From NCBI GenBank assembly GCA_031263725.1, contig JAISFF010000011.1, positions 1 through 36,734 of the forward strand: 36,734 bases of DNA, given 5' to 3'. Below the pieces are notes generated by a model. The model searched no databases and was not told the DNA's origin. It saw only the letters and a list, made by a program, of their open reading frames with translations. Positions within the stretch are counted from its first letter, which is position 1. The number at the start of each line of letters is the position of its first letter. The DNA is from Lysobacteraceae bacterium. GTDB lineage: Bacteria > Pseudomonadota > Gammaproteobacteria > Xanthomonadales > Xanthomonadaceae. A program made the position numbers and the translations under genes. Of this stretch, positions 17,023-27,141 are shown piece by piece.

Positions 17023-18435
17023 TCAGGTTTCGCCAGTCCTGCCGTAGCGGTCCTCGAAGCGGACGATGTCGTCCTCACCCAGATAACTGCCGGACTGCAC
17101 TTCCACGACCTCCAGCGGTACTTTGCCGGGATTTTCCAGGCGGTGGGCGACGCCGATGGGGATGTAGGTGCTCTGGTTCTCGCTCAGCAGCAGGGTTTCC
17201 TGGCCACGCGTGACCTTGGCGGTACCGCGCACCACTACCCAGTGTTCGGCGCGGTGATGATGCATCTGCAGGCTCAGCGTCGCGCCGGGGTTGACGGTGA
17301 TGCGCTTGACCTGGAAACGGTCACCGCGATCGATCGAGTCGTAGGCGCCCCAGGGCCGATAAACCTTGCGATGCAACGCCACCTCCGGACGGCCCTCGCT
17401 CTTGAGCCGGGCGACGATGTCCTTGACCTCCTGGATGCGATCGCGCCGGCCGACCAGGAGCGCGTCGTCGGTCTGCACGACGATCACGTCCTCCAGTCCG
17501 ATCATGGCGATCAGGTCCTTGCCGTAGGCATAGGTGTTGCGGCAGTCGATTCCGATCACATCGCCGTGGTGGGCGTTGCCGTCCGCATCCTGCGACGAGA
17601 CTTCCCACAGCGCGGACCAGGAGCCGACATCGCTCCAGCCTGCGGCCATCGGCACCACCACGACATCGGCGCTCTTTTCCATGACCGCGTAATCGATCGA
17701 ATCGGACGGACTGGCGCCGAAGGCGTCCGCGTCCAGACGGATGAAATCGATGTCGCGCGCCGCCTTTTCCAGCGCGGTGCGACAGGCGGCCAGGATGGCC
17801 GGCTGGAACTTCTGCAGTTCCTCGATATAGCGCGAGGCGCGGAACAGGAACATGCCGCTGTTCCAGTAGTACTCGCCGGAAGCGACATAAGCCTTTGCCG
17901 TTCCCAGGTCGGGCTTTTCGACGAAACGCTCGACCGCGCGCGCACCGCTGCCCGCGACCGCCTTGATGTAGCCGTAGCCGGTCTCGGGGCCGGTGGGCGC
18001 GATGCCGAAGGTCGCCAGTTTGCCGGCGGCGGCGACTTCGGCAGCGGCGGTCACGGCGGCCTGGAAGGCCGGCTGGTCGCGGACGATATGATCGGAGGGC
18101 AGTACCAGCAGCAGGGCATCCTGGCCGACGGAGATGGCCTGCAGTGCCGCGATGGCGATCGCGGGCGCGGTATTGCGGCCGACCGGTTCGAGCATGACCG
18201 CGGCCGGCTCGACGCCGAGTTCGCGCAGCTGTTCGGCGACGACGAAACGATGTTCCTGGTTGGCGATGACGATCGGGCTGTGCGTATGCAGCGGCGCGAT
18301 GCGCTGCCAGGTGGCCTGCAGCATGCTGCGCTCGCCCACCAGCGGCAGGAACTGCTTGGGATAGGTCTCGCGCGAGAGCGGCCACAGCCGCGTGCCGGAA
18401 CCGCCTGACAGGATGACGGGAACGATTTCTTTCAT
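17023..18435 (-). CDS. xanB: Mannose-1-phosphate guanylyltransferase / mannose-6-phosphate isomerase
   Basis: This 470-residue bifunctional enzyme makes GDP-mannose. The N-terminal nucleotidyltransferase opens with [20 protein letters not shown] and has the FVEKPD motif. The C-terminal cupin (about 359-460) holds the isomerase site: [20 protein letters not shown], and [11 protein letters not shown]. It follows xanA by 33 bp on the same strand. GDP-mannose feeds xanthan-like exopolysaccharide and LPS. The last residues (RYGRTGET) lie directly against the IS3 scrap, so the extreme C-terminus may be slightly altered, but the domain is complete. Confidence 0.93.
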   Translation of the reverse strand: MKEIVPVILSGGSGTRLWPLSRETYPKQFLPLVGERSMLQATWQRIAPLHTHSPIVIANQEHRFVVAEQLRELGVEPAAVMLEPVGRNTAPAIAIAALQAISVGQDALLLVLPSDHIVRDQPAFQAAVTAAAEVAAAGKLATFGIAPTGPETGYGYIKAVAGSGARAVERFVEKPDLGTAKAYVASGEYYWNSGMFLFRASRYIEELQKFQPAILAACRTALEKAARDIDFIRLDADAFGASPSDSIDYAVMEKSADVVVVPMAAGWSDVGSWSALWEVSSQDADGNAHHGDVIGIDCRNTYAYGKDLIAMIGLEDVIVVQTDDALLVGRRDRIQEVKDIVARLKSEGRPEVALHRKVYRPWGAYDSIDRGDRFQVKRITVNPGATLSLQMHHHRAEHWVVVRGTAKVTRGQETLLLSENQSTYIPIGVAHRLENPGKVPLEVVEVQSGSYLGEDDIVRFEDRYGRTGET

Positions 18436-18468
18436 GTTGCAGTCCGTGGTTGACGGCCCGGCCGGATT

Positions 18469-19815
18469 TCAGGCGCCGAGCAGTTTGGAGATTTCATCGG
18501 TGCGCGCCTGCATCAGCGCCATGTCGCCACGCGCTTCGACATTCAGCCGCAGCAGCGGTTCGGTATTGGAACTGCGCAGGTTGAAACGCCAGTCGCCGAA
18601 ATCGGCGCTGACGCCATCGATATGGTCGAGCTTCGGCGACAGCGAGGCGAAATGCGCCAGCACGCGTCCGGTCGCGGCCTTGGCATCGGCGACCTTGAAA
18701 TTGATTTCGCCACTGCAGGGGAAGGCACGGATGCGATCTTCGACCATGTCTTCCAGCGAAGCGCCGGTCCGCGACATCAGGTCCGCGATCAGCAGCCAGG
18801 GGATCATGCCCGAATCGCAATACGAGAAGTCGCGGAAATAATGGTGGGCACTCATCTCACCGCCGTAGACCGCATTCTCGGCGCGCATTTTTTCCTTGAT
18901 GAAGGCGTGTCCGCTCTTGCATTCGACGGCAACGCCGCCAGCGGCTTGCACCATTCCGATGGTGTTCCAGACCAGGCGCGGGTCGTGGATGACCTTGCCG
19001 CCGCAATGACCGGCCAGCAGCGCCTTGGCCAGCAGGCCCACCAGGTAATAGCCCTCGATGAAGCGGCCCTTGGCATCGAAGAAGAAACATCGATCGAAAT
19101 CGCCGTCCCAGGCAATGCCCATGTCCGCGCCGTGTTCGCGCACCGCATCGGCGGTGGCATCGCGGTTCTCCGGCAGCAGCGGATTGGGGATGCCGTTGGG
19201 GAAACGGCCATCCGGTTCGTGCTGGATGCATACGAAGTCGAACGGCAGGCGCGGTGCGAGCAGATCGACGATCAGACCGGCGCCGCCGTTGCCTGGATTG
19301 GCGACGATCTTCAGCGGTTTGAGTTCCAAACGGTCGACATAGCCGAGCAGGTGCTCGATATAGGCCGACTTGTGCGGGTGCTGCCGCACCTGTCCCGGCG
19401 TGGCCGCGTCGCGGAAATCGTTGGCCGCGGCCATGTCGCGCACCGTGAACAGGCCGGTATCGGCGCTGACCGGCTTCGCTTCCTCGCGGACCAGCTTCAT
19501 GCCGTTGTAGTCCATCGGATTGTGACTGGCGGTGACCATGACGCCGCCGCCGGCGCGCAGATGCGCGGTCTGGAAATAGATTTCCTCGGTGCCGCACAGG
19601 CCGATGTCAATGACATCGCGGCCGGCGGCAGTCAGCCCCCTGTTCAGGGCCTGCAGCAGCTCCAGACTGCTGAGGCGGACATCCCGGCCCACGACGACGG
19701 GACCGGGACCCAACAGCTCGGCGGCGGCGCGTCCTATGCGCTGCGCCAGATCCTCGTTCAACTCGTCTGGAATACGGCCTCGAACGTCATACGCTTTGAA
19801 ACAACGCAAATCCAT
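18469..19815 (-). CDS. xanA: Phosphomannomutase / phosphoglucomutase
   Basis: This 448-residue alpha-D-phosphohexomutase interconverts hexose 6- and 1-phosphates, supplying mannose 1-phosphate to XanB and glucose 1-phosphate for UDP-glucose. The phospho-Ser loop is TASHNP (Ser97), the metal loop DGDFDR (237-242), the sugar loop GEMSAHHYF (319-327), and the phosphate-binding loop RSSNTEP near the C-terminus. GGAG 8 bases before ATG 19815 supports this start over the longer open frame. It lies 37 bp after etfA and 33 bp before xanB. Confidence 0.93.
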   Translation of the reverse strand: MDLRCFKAYDVRGRIPDELNEDLAQRIGRAAAELLGPGPVVVGRDVRLSSLELLQALNRGLTAAGRDVIDIGLCGTEEIYFQTAHLRAGGGVMVTASHNPMDYNGMKLVREEAKPVSADTGLFTVRDMAAANDFRDAATPGQVRQHPHKSAYIEHLLGYVDRLELKPLKIVANPGNGGAGLIVDLLAPRLPFDFVCIQHEPDGRFPNGIPNPLLPENRDATADAVREHGADMGIAWDGDFDRCFFFDAKGRFIEGYYLVGLLAKALLAGHCGGKVIHDPRLVWNTIGMVQAAGGVAVECKSGHAFIKEKMRAENAVYGGEMSAHHYFRDFSYCDSGMIPWLLIADLMSRTGASLEDMVEDRIRAFPCSGEINFKVADAKAATGRVLAHFASLSPKLDHIDGVSADFGDWRFNLRSSNTEPLLRLNVEARGDMALMQARTDEISKLLGA

Positions 19816-19852
19816 CGGATCGTCTCCAGACGATTGAACCGGATACCCGGAA

Positions 19853-20794
19853 TCAACCCAGGGCCGCTTCCAGCTCCGGCAACACCTTGAACAGATCTCC
19901 GACCAGGCCGATGTCGGCCACCTCGAAGATCGGCGCTTCGGCATCCTTGTTGATCGCCACGATGGTGCCGGCGTCCTTGATGCCGGTCAGATGCTGGATC
20001 GCGCCAGAAATGCCGACGGCGATGTACAGATCCGGGGCGATGATCTTGCCGGTCTGGCCGACCTGCAGATCGCTGGGCACATAACCGGCATCGACCGCCG
20101 CGCGGGAAGCGCCGGCCGCCGCGCCGAGCTTGTCGGCCAAGTCGTAGATGATCTTGAAGTTCTCGGCCGAACCGACGCCGCGCCCACCCGAAACCACGCG
20201 CCTGGCGCTTTGCAGATCGGGGCGGTCGGACTTGCCGCCGGCCAGACCGACGAAACGGGTATGCGTGGGCAGCGCGACATCGACCGAGACCGCTTCCACC
20301 GCCGCGCCGCCGCCCCTGGCCGCTTCCGGCCACGAGGCGGTACGGACCGTGGCCACGACCGGTTTGTCGGCCGGCGCCTCGACGGTGATGATGGCGTTGC
20401 CGGCGTAGATCGGACGCTGGAAGGTATGCGCGCCTTCCACGGCCATCAGGTCGGAAATCTGCGCGGTGCCGAGCAGCGCCGCGACGACCGGCATCAGATC
20501 CTTGCCGAAGGTGGTCGAAGGACCGAAGACATGGGTATAGCCAGCGGCCACCCTGGCGATCTGCGGACCCAGGATCTGGGCGATCGCGTGTTCGTTGGCC
20601 GGATTGGCGACGGCCAGGACCTTGCCAATGCCGGCGATCCGCGCGGCCTCGGCGGCAACAGCGGCCGGATCGGCGGCCAGGACGACGATGTCGATACTGT
20701 CCGGTTTCAGCGCCTGCGCGGCACTGACGGTCTTGGCGGTCGATGCGTTGAGTTTGCCGTTCTCGTGTTCGGCGACGATCAGAACCTTGCTCAT
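19853..20794 (-). CDS. etfA: Electron transfer flavoprotein alpha subunit
   Basis: This 313-residue FAD-binding subunit has the N-terminal ETF domain ([11 protein letters not shown]...) and the C-terminal FAD motif: [20 protein letters not shown] followed by QHLTGI and AINKD. With EtfB it passes electrons from acyl-CoA dehydrogenases to ETF-quinone oxidoreductase. The start codon overlaps the etfB stop by one base (TAATG), so the subunits are translationally coupled. In Xanthomonas the LPS gene cluster lies on the etfA side; here only xanA-xanB follow. Confidence 0.95.
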   Translation of the reverse strand: MSKVLIVAEHENGKLNASTAKTVSAAQALKPDSIDIVVLAADPAAVAAEAARIAGIGKVLAVANPANEHAIAQILGPQIARVAAGYTHVFGPSTTFGKDLMPVVAALLGTAQISDLMAVEGAHTFQRPIYAGNAIITVEAPADKPVVATVRTASWPEAARGGGAAVEAVSVDVALPTHTRFVGLAGGKSDRPDLQSARRVVSGGRGVGSAENFKIIYDLADKLGAAAGASRAAVDAGYVPSDLQVGQTGKIIAPDLYIAVGISGAIQHLTGIKDAGTIVAINKDAEAPIFEVADIGLVGDLFKVLPELEAALG

Positions 20795-21540
20795 TACAAC
20801 AGCCCCTTCTGCTTGAGTGCGGCGACCAGCTCACCGGCGTCTTTGACCATGATGCCCTTGCCGCGCTTGGCCGGCGGCGCGTACTGGGTGACCTTGAGCA
20901 GATCGCCCGACTCCACGCCCAGATCGGCCAGTTGCAGCGTTTCCAGCGGCTTGCTCTTGGCCTTCATGATGTCCGGCAGCTTGATGAAGCGCGGCTCGTT
21001 CAGGCGCAGGTCGACGGTCACCAGCGCCGGCAGATCCACTTCCAGCGTTTCCAGGCCGGCGTCGATCTCGCGCGTCACCGTGGCCTTGCCGTCGGCGATC
21101 TCGAGCTTGCTGGCGAAGGTCGCCTGCGGGCGGCCCCATAGCGTGGCCAGGATCTGGCCAGTCTGGCTGGCATCGTCGTCGATGGCCTGCTTGCCGAGGA
21201 TGACCAGGTCCGGCTGTTCCTTTTCGATCAGCTTCAGCAGCGCGCGCGCGGCGGTCAGCGGCTGGATCGCCTGGTCGGAGACGACGTGGATGGCGCGGTT
21301 GGCGCCCATCGCCAGACCGTTGCGCAGATGCGCCTGGGCATCGGCCGGCGCGATCGTGGCGACGACGATGTCGGTGGCGACGCCTTTGTCGCGCAGCCGC
21401 AGCGCTTCCTCGAGCGCGATTTCATCAAACGGATTGGGCGAGAGCTTGACGCCGTCGGTCACGACGCCGGAGCCGTCCGGCTTGACCTGGATGCGGACGT
21501 TGTAGTCCACAACTCGTTTATAGGCAACGAGGACTTTCAT
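20794..21540 (-). CDS. etfB: Electron transfer flavoprotein beta subunit
   Basis: This 248-residue subunit starts MKVLVAYKRVVDYNVRI, the usual ETF-beta opening, and contains NPFDEIALEEALRLRDKG and the ETF-beta signature VTVDLRLNEPRF. The open frame runs 100 codons further upstream without homology; ATG 21540, with AGGA 11 bases upstream, is the conserved start. It is first in the etfB-etfA-xanA-xanB run. The 187-bp gap to the acyl-CoA synthetase suggests its own promoter. Pairing with a nearby fatty-acid activation gene fits a beta-oxidation role. Confidence 0.95.
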   Translation of the reverse strand: MKVLVAYKRVVDYNVRIQVKPDGSGVVTDGVKLSPNPFDEIALEEALRLRDKGVATDIVVATIAPADAQAHLRNGLAMGANRAIHVVSDQAIQPLTAARALLKLIEKEQPDLVILGKQAIDDDASQTGQILATLWGRPQATFASKLEIADGKATVTREIDAGLETLEVDLPALVTVDLRLNEPRFIKLPDIMKAKSKPLETLQLADLGVESGDLLKVTQYAPPAKRGKGIMVKDAGELVAALKQKGLL

Positions 21541-21727
21541 CGTGGCGGATTTCCTCAGGGGGTAACGGATGAGACCCGGGCGCTGTCTGGCGGCGCGGGA
21601 GTGAATTTTCGATTCTACCCGGCCAGCCGGTCCCGTGCGAGCGCACGACGGCGGGATTTCGGCGTGAAAACGCACGGGTTCGCGGCCCCGCCGTGTTCCC
21701 TCGGTGCGCCGCGCCGGACCCGCCGGA

Positions 21728-23383
21728 TCAGAGCGCGGCTTTGGCCTGGCCGCCCTGCGTGCGCAACAGGAAGCGCTGGATCTTGCCGCTGGGCGTCTTC
21801 GGCAGTTCGTTGACGAATTCGATTTCGCGCGGATAGGCATGCGCCGCTAACCGCTGCTTGACGAACAACGCCAGTTCTTCGGCCAGCGTGTCGGAGGACT
21901 CGATGCCCTGCCGCAGCACCACGAACGCCTTGACGATCTCGGTGCGTTCCGGGTCGGGCTTGCCGACCACCGCCACTTCCGCCACGGAAGGATGCTCGAT
22001 CAGGCTGCTTTCGACATCGAACGGGCCGATCCGGTAACCGGAAGAAGTAATCACGTCGTCGCTGCGGCCGACGAAGCTGATGCTGCCATCCTCGTTCAGT
22101 TCGGCGGTGTCACCGGTCGGATAGTACTGCCGGCGGAACGGTTGCTCCGCCTGCCGCCAGTAACCGGGGAAGAAGAACAGCGGCGATTGCGACATGTCCA
22201 ATGCCAGCAACCCCGGCGTACCGGCGGTCAGCTCCCTGCCATCGGCGTCGATGATCGCGGCGCGATAGCCCGGCAGCGCGTAACCGGCGGCCCCCAGGTG
22301 CAGAGGATGCTTCAGATCGTGGTGATTGCATATGGTCATGCCGGTTTCGGTCTGGCCGTAGTGATCGTGGACGACCACGTCCAGATGTTCCGCGAACCAG
22401 CGGATCACCTCCGGGTTCAGCGGCTCGCCGGCGCTGCTGACCACCCGCAGTTGTCCCTTGACCCGGCGGGCGGCTTCGGGGCCGGCGGCCATCAGCATGC
22501 GATAGGCGGTGGGTGCGCCAAGCAGGTTGTTGATGCGTCGCTCGCGGATGATGCGATAGGTGCTTTCGACGGTGAAGGAGCCTTCGTAGAACATCGTCTC
22601 GTGACCGAGCAGCAGCGGCCCGGTGATGGCGTAATACAGACCGTAGGCCCAGCCCGGATCGGCGATGTTCCACATGCGGTCGTCTTCACGCAGCCCGACC
22701 GCGTAGCGCATGTACACGCCGAAGGCGACCAGCGCCTTCAGCGGCACCATCACGCCCTTGGCCTTGCCGGTGGTGCCGGAAGTGAACAGCATCTGGAACG
22801 GATCGCTGCCCTTGCGCATGACCGGTTGGAACTGGTCGGGCTGCGCCCGCAGTTGGGCATGGAAGTTTTCCGCAGCCTCGGCATCGTCGCCGACGACCAA
22901 TGTCCTTGATGCATGCGCGCCTTGGCGCAGCTTGACGCGATTGGCGGAATCGGTGACGACCAGCCGCGCCTCGCTGCCATGCAATCGATGTTCGATCGAT
23001 TGCGGACCGAAGGCGGTGAACAACGGTTGATAGATCGCGCCCGCGCGCCAGGCGCCGAGCACGACGATCATCAGTTCGAGTTTGCGCGGCAACAGGCCGG
23101 CGACGCGATCGCCGGGGCCGATGCCTCGCTGCTTCAGCAGGTTGGCGAACTGTGCCGACCATTTCTGCAACTGCTCGAAGGTGTAGCGTTCCTCGCGACC
23201 GTCCTGGCCGATACAGGTCAGGGCGACACGATTTTGTCCGACATGGCGATCGCAGCATTCGACACAGGCATTGATGCCCTTTTCGAGATCCCCGTTCAGC
23301 AGTTCGGCCGCGGCTTTTTCCAGCGAAAAACCGGTGACGAATTCCTCGTAACCGGGTATGGAGACGCCTTGTTCGGTGGCCAT
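21728..23383 (-). CDS. Acyl-CoA synthetase (AMP-forming), short/medium-chain type
   Basis: This 551-residue ANL-superfamily enzyme activates a carboxylic acid to its CoA thioester through an acyl-AMP. Motifs: the P-loop MLFTSGTTGKAKG, HDHYGQTETGM, the hinge region TGDTAELNEDG, FVGRSDDVITSSGYRIGPFD, and PKTPSGKIQR with the catalytic Lys. It resembles medium-chain acyl-CoA ligases (ACSM/AcsA-like), but the substrate is not deducible. ATG 23383 is preferred over ATG 23407 because GAGAA precedes it; neither site is strong. Palindromes upstream suggest regulation. Confidence 0.9.
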   Translation of the reverse strand: MATEQGVSIPGYEEFVTGFSLEKAAAELLNGDLEKGINACVECCDRHVGQNRVALTCIGQDGREERYTFEQLQKWSAQFANLLKQRGIGPGDRVAGLLPRKLELMIVVLGAWRAGAIYQPLFTAFGPQSIEHRLHGSEARLVVTDSANRVKLRQGAHASRTLVVGDDAEAAENFHAQLRAQPDQFQPVMRKGSDPFQMLFTSGTTGKAKGVMVPLKALVAFGVYMRYAVGLREDDRMWNIADPGWAYGLYYAITGPLLLGHETMFYEGSFTVESTYRIIRERRINNLLGAPTAYRMLMAAGPEAARRVKGQLRVVSSAGEPLNPEVIRWFAEHLDVVVHDHYGQTETGMTICNHHDLKHPLHLGAAGYALPGYRAAIIDADGRELTAGTPGLLALDMSQSPLFFFPGYWRQAEQPFRRQYYPTGDTAELNEDGSISFVGRSDDVITSSGYRIGPFDVESSLIEHPSVAEVAVVGKPDPERTEIVKAFVVLRQGIESSDTLAEELALFVKQRLAAHAYPREIEFVNELPKTPSGKIQRFLLRTQGGQAKAAL

Positions 23384-23409
23384 GACGGTTCTCGGATGAA
23401 TAATCATTG

Positions 23410-23471
23410 GTATGTTCGATGCGAGTCCGGATTCCGACCATACGCGGATAGTCGAACATACGAAAGCGTAT
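23410..23471. promoter_or_regulatory. Operator-like palindromes upstream of the acyl-CoA synthetase
   Basis: GTATGTTCGA (23410-23419) and TCGAACATAC (23452-23461) are a perfect 10-bp inverted repeat 32 bp apart. A second palindrome, ATACG-AAAG-CGTAT (23458-23471), overlaps its distal arm. Both lie within 90 bp of the synthetase start and in the gap to the rhomboid gene. Binding by a dimeric TetR- or GntR-type regulator is a reasonable inference; no regulator gene is adjacent. Confidence 0.5.
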
Positions 23472-23569
23472 ATTCACGCGGTCAAGCGGTGTCTGGCCTG
23501 CATGCCGATAATACGGATATGCGTTGCGCCGTATCGAGAACGCCGCCGGCGGACGCCACGATTGCGGAA

Positions 23570-24388
23570 TCAGGAAGGCGGTGGTTCGATATGGTCGATG
23601 CCGGTGCCGGAAACATCGCGACGGGGAAACGGGATCACGTTGCCGCCCGGTTGCGGCTGCGCTGCGGGCGGCACGGTCGGTTGCCACAATATCGGTACGT
23701 CCAGCGGTTTCGGCAGTTCCAGTTCGTCTTCGATCTGCGCGGCTTCGGTCTCGTCCTCATCTTCCCAGCTGTAGCGGGGACGTACCGGCAACGGGTCCTT
23801 GTAGCGGAACAGGAACGCGGAAACGACGCCCGCGATGGCGCCGCCCATATGCGACTGCCAGGAAATGCCCGGTTCACGTGGCAGAACCGTCAACAGCATG
23901 CCGCCGTAGAACAGGAACGCGATCATCGCAGCGGCAATGGATGCGCGGTCGCGACGCAACAGTCCCAGGACGAATACCAGGAACATCAGCCCGTGCGTCA
24001 CGCCGCTGGCGCCGAGGTGATAGCTGCCGGACGCGCCAAGCAGCCATGCGCCAGCGCCGGAACCCAGCCACAGCAATGGCAGTGCGCGCAGGGTGGCGCG
24101 GGGATACATGCTGCCGGCCAGCGTGCCGAGTATCAGCAGCGAGACCGCGTTCGCGGCCAGGTGTTTCACCGATCCGTGCAACAGCGGCGCGGTCAGAATG
24201 CCCGGCAGCCCCTTCAGGCTGTGCGGAGCCACTGCGAACATCGACGCGTTGAAACTGGATTGCGCGGTGAAAACCAGGATCAGCAGGAAAACGAATGCCA
24301 GGCTGATATTGAACGCGCGCAACAGGCGGCGTGAATCGTTTGTCTTGCCGGCCTCGCTGTCGGGCGATAGGGAGGAATGATTATCCAT
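23570..24388 (-). CDS. Rhomboid-family intramembrane serine protease
   Basis: This 272-residue protein has about six transmembrane helices. The catalytic Ser128 is in GASG (126-129), His180 in SWQSHMGGAIAG, and a conserved HxxxN (H76-N80) precedes helix 3. It cleaves transmembrane substrates inside the membrane. Behind the last helix is a cytosolic acidic, Pro-rich tail of about 75 residues (WEDEDETEAAQIEDELELP...), unlike the minimal GlpG core. It has no strong ribosome-binding site. Its natural substrate is unknown. Confidence 0.88.
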   Translation of the reverse strand: MDNHSSLSPDSEAGKTNDSRRLLRAFNISLAFVFLLILVFTAQSSFNASMFAVAPHSLKGLPGILTAPLLHGSVKHLAANAVSLLILGTLAGSMYPRATLRALPLLWLGSGAGAWLLGASGSYHLGASGVTHGLMFLVFVLGLLRRDRASIAAAMIAFLFYGGMLLTVLPREPGISWQSHMGGAIAGVVSAFLFRYKDPLPVRPRYSWEDEDETEAAQIEDELELPKPLDVPILWQPTVPPAAQPQPGGNVIPFPRRDVSGTGIDHIEPPPS

Positions 24389-24540
24389 TGGCTGTGGATG
24401 GCGGCGGCGGGGAAGGAATGCAAGGGCCGGACGCCGGCTTTCCGTCCGCGCATGATCGATAGTCGGAATATCGTCGATCGCACAAGGACCGCTGCCCTCG
24501 AATGCCGCGGCATGGCGTCGACGCCGACCAGATATGCCGG

Positions 24541-25362
24541 TTATTGACGCCGGTCCCGTCGCGGGTCGGGTGGCGCGTGGTCAGGCGTCGCGCGCCACGG
24601 GTTGATGTCCAGGCCGCCGCGACGGGTGTAGCGCGCCTCTACCGACAACCGTTGCGGCCGGCAATGGCGAAGCAGATCGTGAAAAATCCGTTCAACGCAT
24701 TGCTCGTGGAATTCCGCATGGCCGCGGAAACTGACCAGATAGCGCAGCAGACCTTCGCGATCGATCCGCGGCCCCCGGTACCGGACATGCACGCTGGCCC
24801 AGTCGGGCTGACCCGTGACCGGACAGTTGGACTTGAGCAGTTCCGAATACAGGGTTTCGTCCACGACCGTACCCGTATCGGCGCTCAGGCAGGCGGCATT
24901 GGGCGGGCCATAGTCATGGGTTTCCAGTGCCATCGAATCCAGCAGGAAACCTTCCGCTGCGGATGCAACAGGCGGAAGTCCCCAGTGCATCGCGACCGGC
25001 GCACCGGCACAGTCGCTCAGGTCTCCGACGATGCGCTCCCGCAGGGACTGCGTATCGCCAAAGCGTTCACCATTGAACGAATTGAGATAGAGTTTCAGCG
25101 ACTTGGATTCGATCAGGCAAGGCGAATCGGCGGGCACCACGAGCCAGGCCGTGGCGATCTGCGGTTTGCCGCGCGAATCCAGCCAGCCGAGTTCGTACGC
25201 ATGCCAGCGATCGTGGCCGATGAAAGGCACGGCGGCGGGGTCCAACCCGATCTCGTCACGCGCCTGGCGGCGGGCGATGGGAAACAGCAGCGCCGGATCG
25301 TAGTGGTCGGGATAGGCCGCTCCGCGGCCAAGGCTGGAATCCTGCGGTGTGTTCATGCGCAT
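24541..25362 (-). CDS. queF: NADPH-dependent 7-cyano-7-deazaguanine reductase (type II QueF)
   Basis: This 273-residue two-domain (E. coli-type) QueF reduces preQ0 to preQ1 in queuosine synthesis. The catalytic Cys180 lies in [13 protein letters not shown] with Asp187 beyond it. [13 protein letters not shown] is the NADPH-site motif, and [13 protein letters not shown] is in the second half. ATG 25362 or 25356 can start it. It follows the TonB-receptor remnant by 34 bp on the same strand, so it may be co-transcribed with that remnant. No preQ1 riboswitch is visible in this short gap. Confidence 0.93.
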   Translation of the reverse strand: MRMNTPQDSSLGRGAAYPDHYDPALLFPIARRQARDEIGLDPAAVPFIGHDRWHAYELGWLDSRGKPQIATAWLVVPADSPCLIESKSLKLYLNSFNGERFGDTQSLRERIVGDLSDCAGAPVAMHWGLPPVASAAEGFLLDSMALETHDYGPPNAACLSADTGTVVDETLYSELLKSNCPVTGQPDWASVHVRYRGPRIDREGLLRYLVSFRGHAEFHEQCVERIFHDLLRHCRPQRLSVEARYTRRGGLDINPWRATPDHAPPDPRRDRRQ

Positions 25363-25396
25363 CTGCTCGATGGGAAACGTGCGAAGGCGGGCGGCA

Positions 25397-26997
25397 TCAC
25401 GGCGACCATTGCCATTGTGCGCCGATCAGGAACGTGCGATCCGGTCCCGGCTCGTAGTAGCGCCCATTGCCTTCGTTGACGATGATCGAACCGATATAGG
25501 CGCGATCGAACAGGTTTTCAACGCGGGCGAAGCCGCGCAGGCGGCCACGGTGCAGACGCCAGGCATACGCGGTTTCCAGATGCATCAGGAAATGGCCCGG
25601 TGCGTCCGTGGTGCCGCGATCGTTGGCGGACATCCGTCCGAGCACGCTGGCTTCCACCGCCGCTTCCCAGGAGCCGTGACGCCATTGCAGGCGTCCGAAC
25701 AGCGAATGCTTCGCCGTGCCGGGAATGCGTGTTCCGACCGCGATCATTGGCGCCGGATCATCACAGCCGCTGCCCGCGCAGGCGGGGAAAGCATTTCGTC
25801 GCGGCGCAACGCGCCGCGCACGCCGAGCCGGTCGCCGATGAAGTTTTCGAAGCCGCGGCGGTGTTGCCGCTGTTTGTCGAAGTTGCCGCCCGCGGTGATC
25901 TCGAACGGCCGCCCGCTCAGTTCTCCCTGCCACGACCAGCGCGCATCGATGCCGCCATATTCGTTGCCGAGATCGGAAATGCCACCCGCGTGCAGCGGAT
26001 TGTTCTGCACGGCGACCGGAACCGACAGGTATTGCGTGATGCGGCGTGAGCCGCCGTAGGACATCAGGTTCAACGAATGCCCGTTGGCGAGCGACTGTTC
26101 GAAGCGCAGGCCGATCTGGTTCTGGCGGATGCGCTTGCGGGTGTCGTACTGCAATGCCGAAGGCGAGGCCTGGCGCGGATCGGCGCGGACCTGTTCCCAG
26201 GTCAGGCCGAGCGGGTCCTGCGCGCGCGGAGTATCGAAAAGATTGGTCACCAGCGTCAGGCGGCCGTCATGGCCGGTGTCGAACCCGATCTTGATGTTGC
26301 CCGAGCGGCGTTGCGCCGCGCTGTGTCTGCGATAGCCCTGCGTATCGAAAATCGCGGCGGCGATATTGTAGTCGATGGCGTCGTGCGCGCCGAGCAGGCG
26401 CGCGCCCAGGCGGTAGCTGTCGTAGCGGCCGGCGCTGCCCTGTACGCGCAGTTCGGGCGGACTGGCTCCGTCCGCGCTCCATAGCTGGATAACGCCGCCG
26501 GAGGAATTGCCATGCAGGGCCGAGAACGGGCCGCGCATCACTTCGATCCGATCGCCCGCCAGCAAACTGAAATGCGAGATCTGGCCCTGGCCATCGGGCA
26601 TGGTCGCCGGAATGCCGTCGCTGTACAGACGCAGGCCGCGCACGCCGAAGGTGGCGCGCGCGCCGAAGCCGCGGATCGACAGCTGCGTATCCTGCGCATG
26701 GTTCTGGCGATCGCGCGCCAGCAGACCCGGAACCGTATCGAGGTATTCGGACAGACCGACATTGGGCCGGTTGGCGCCGCCATCCAGCTGCATGGCACTG
26801 ATCGATGCCGGCAGCTCGAACGCCGTGGCGCTCTTGACGCGGGCGGTGACCACGACGTGATCGAGCATGAACGGATCGCCAGAAGCATCCGTCGTCTGCG
26901 CAAGCGCCGGGGTCGCGATTGGCTGGACCAGGCTCAGTGCCGCGAGGGCCAAGCCGGGAACGGACAGCGGGCGATGGGGCGTGCTTGCGGAATTCAC
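25397..26997 (-). pseudogene. TonB-dependent outer-membrane receptor with internal deletion and frameshift
   Basis: The N-terminal part has a signal peptide (ALAALSLVQPIATPALAQ), a TonB box-like segment (DHVVVTAR), the plug domain (LSIRGFGARATFGVRGLRLY, DRIEVMRGPFSALHGNSSGG) and the first beta strands. Its frame stops at 25744. The C-terminal barrel (FPACAGSGCDDP, AVGTRIPG, FARVENLFDRAYIGS, and the terminal ...LIGAQWQW) resumes in another frame near 25795. Together they give about 530 residues where the family usually has 650-700, so roughly 150-200 barrel residues are missing. GTG 26997 is the likely start, because an aldehyde dehydrogenase terminator lies just upstream. It cannot form a normal barrel. 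Confidence 0.85.
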
Positions 26998-27079
26998 GGC
27001 GCGAAAAACACGGAAGGGTCCGCAAGAGTGTAACGGCCAGGTATCGCCTGGCCCCGCGAGGATCGTTTTTGCAGCGAAC

Positions 27080-27112
27080 AAAAAGAATGCCACGCGGCGA
27101 GACGTGGCATTC
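27080..27112 (-). terminator. Rho-independent terminator after the aldehyde dehydrogenase
   Basis: GAATGCCACG (27085-27094) and CGTGGCATTC (27103-27112) form a perfect 10-bp stem with an 8-nt loop. On the minus strand it is followed by T5 (27084-27080). It separates the dehydrogenase from the TonB-receptor remnant. Confidence 0.88.
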
Positions 27113-27141
27113 CGTGGTACCGATGCGACAGCGGCGGGCGA

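Noticed and set aside
24389-25396. preQ1 riboswitch controlling queF
   Set aside because: The 34-bp gap upstream of queF is too short and shows no aptamer-like hairpin followed by an A-rich tail.
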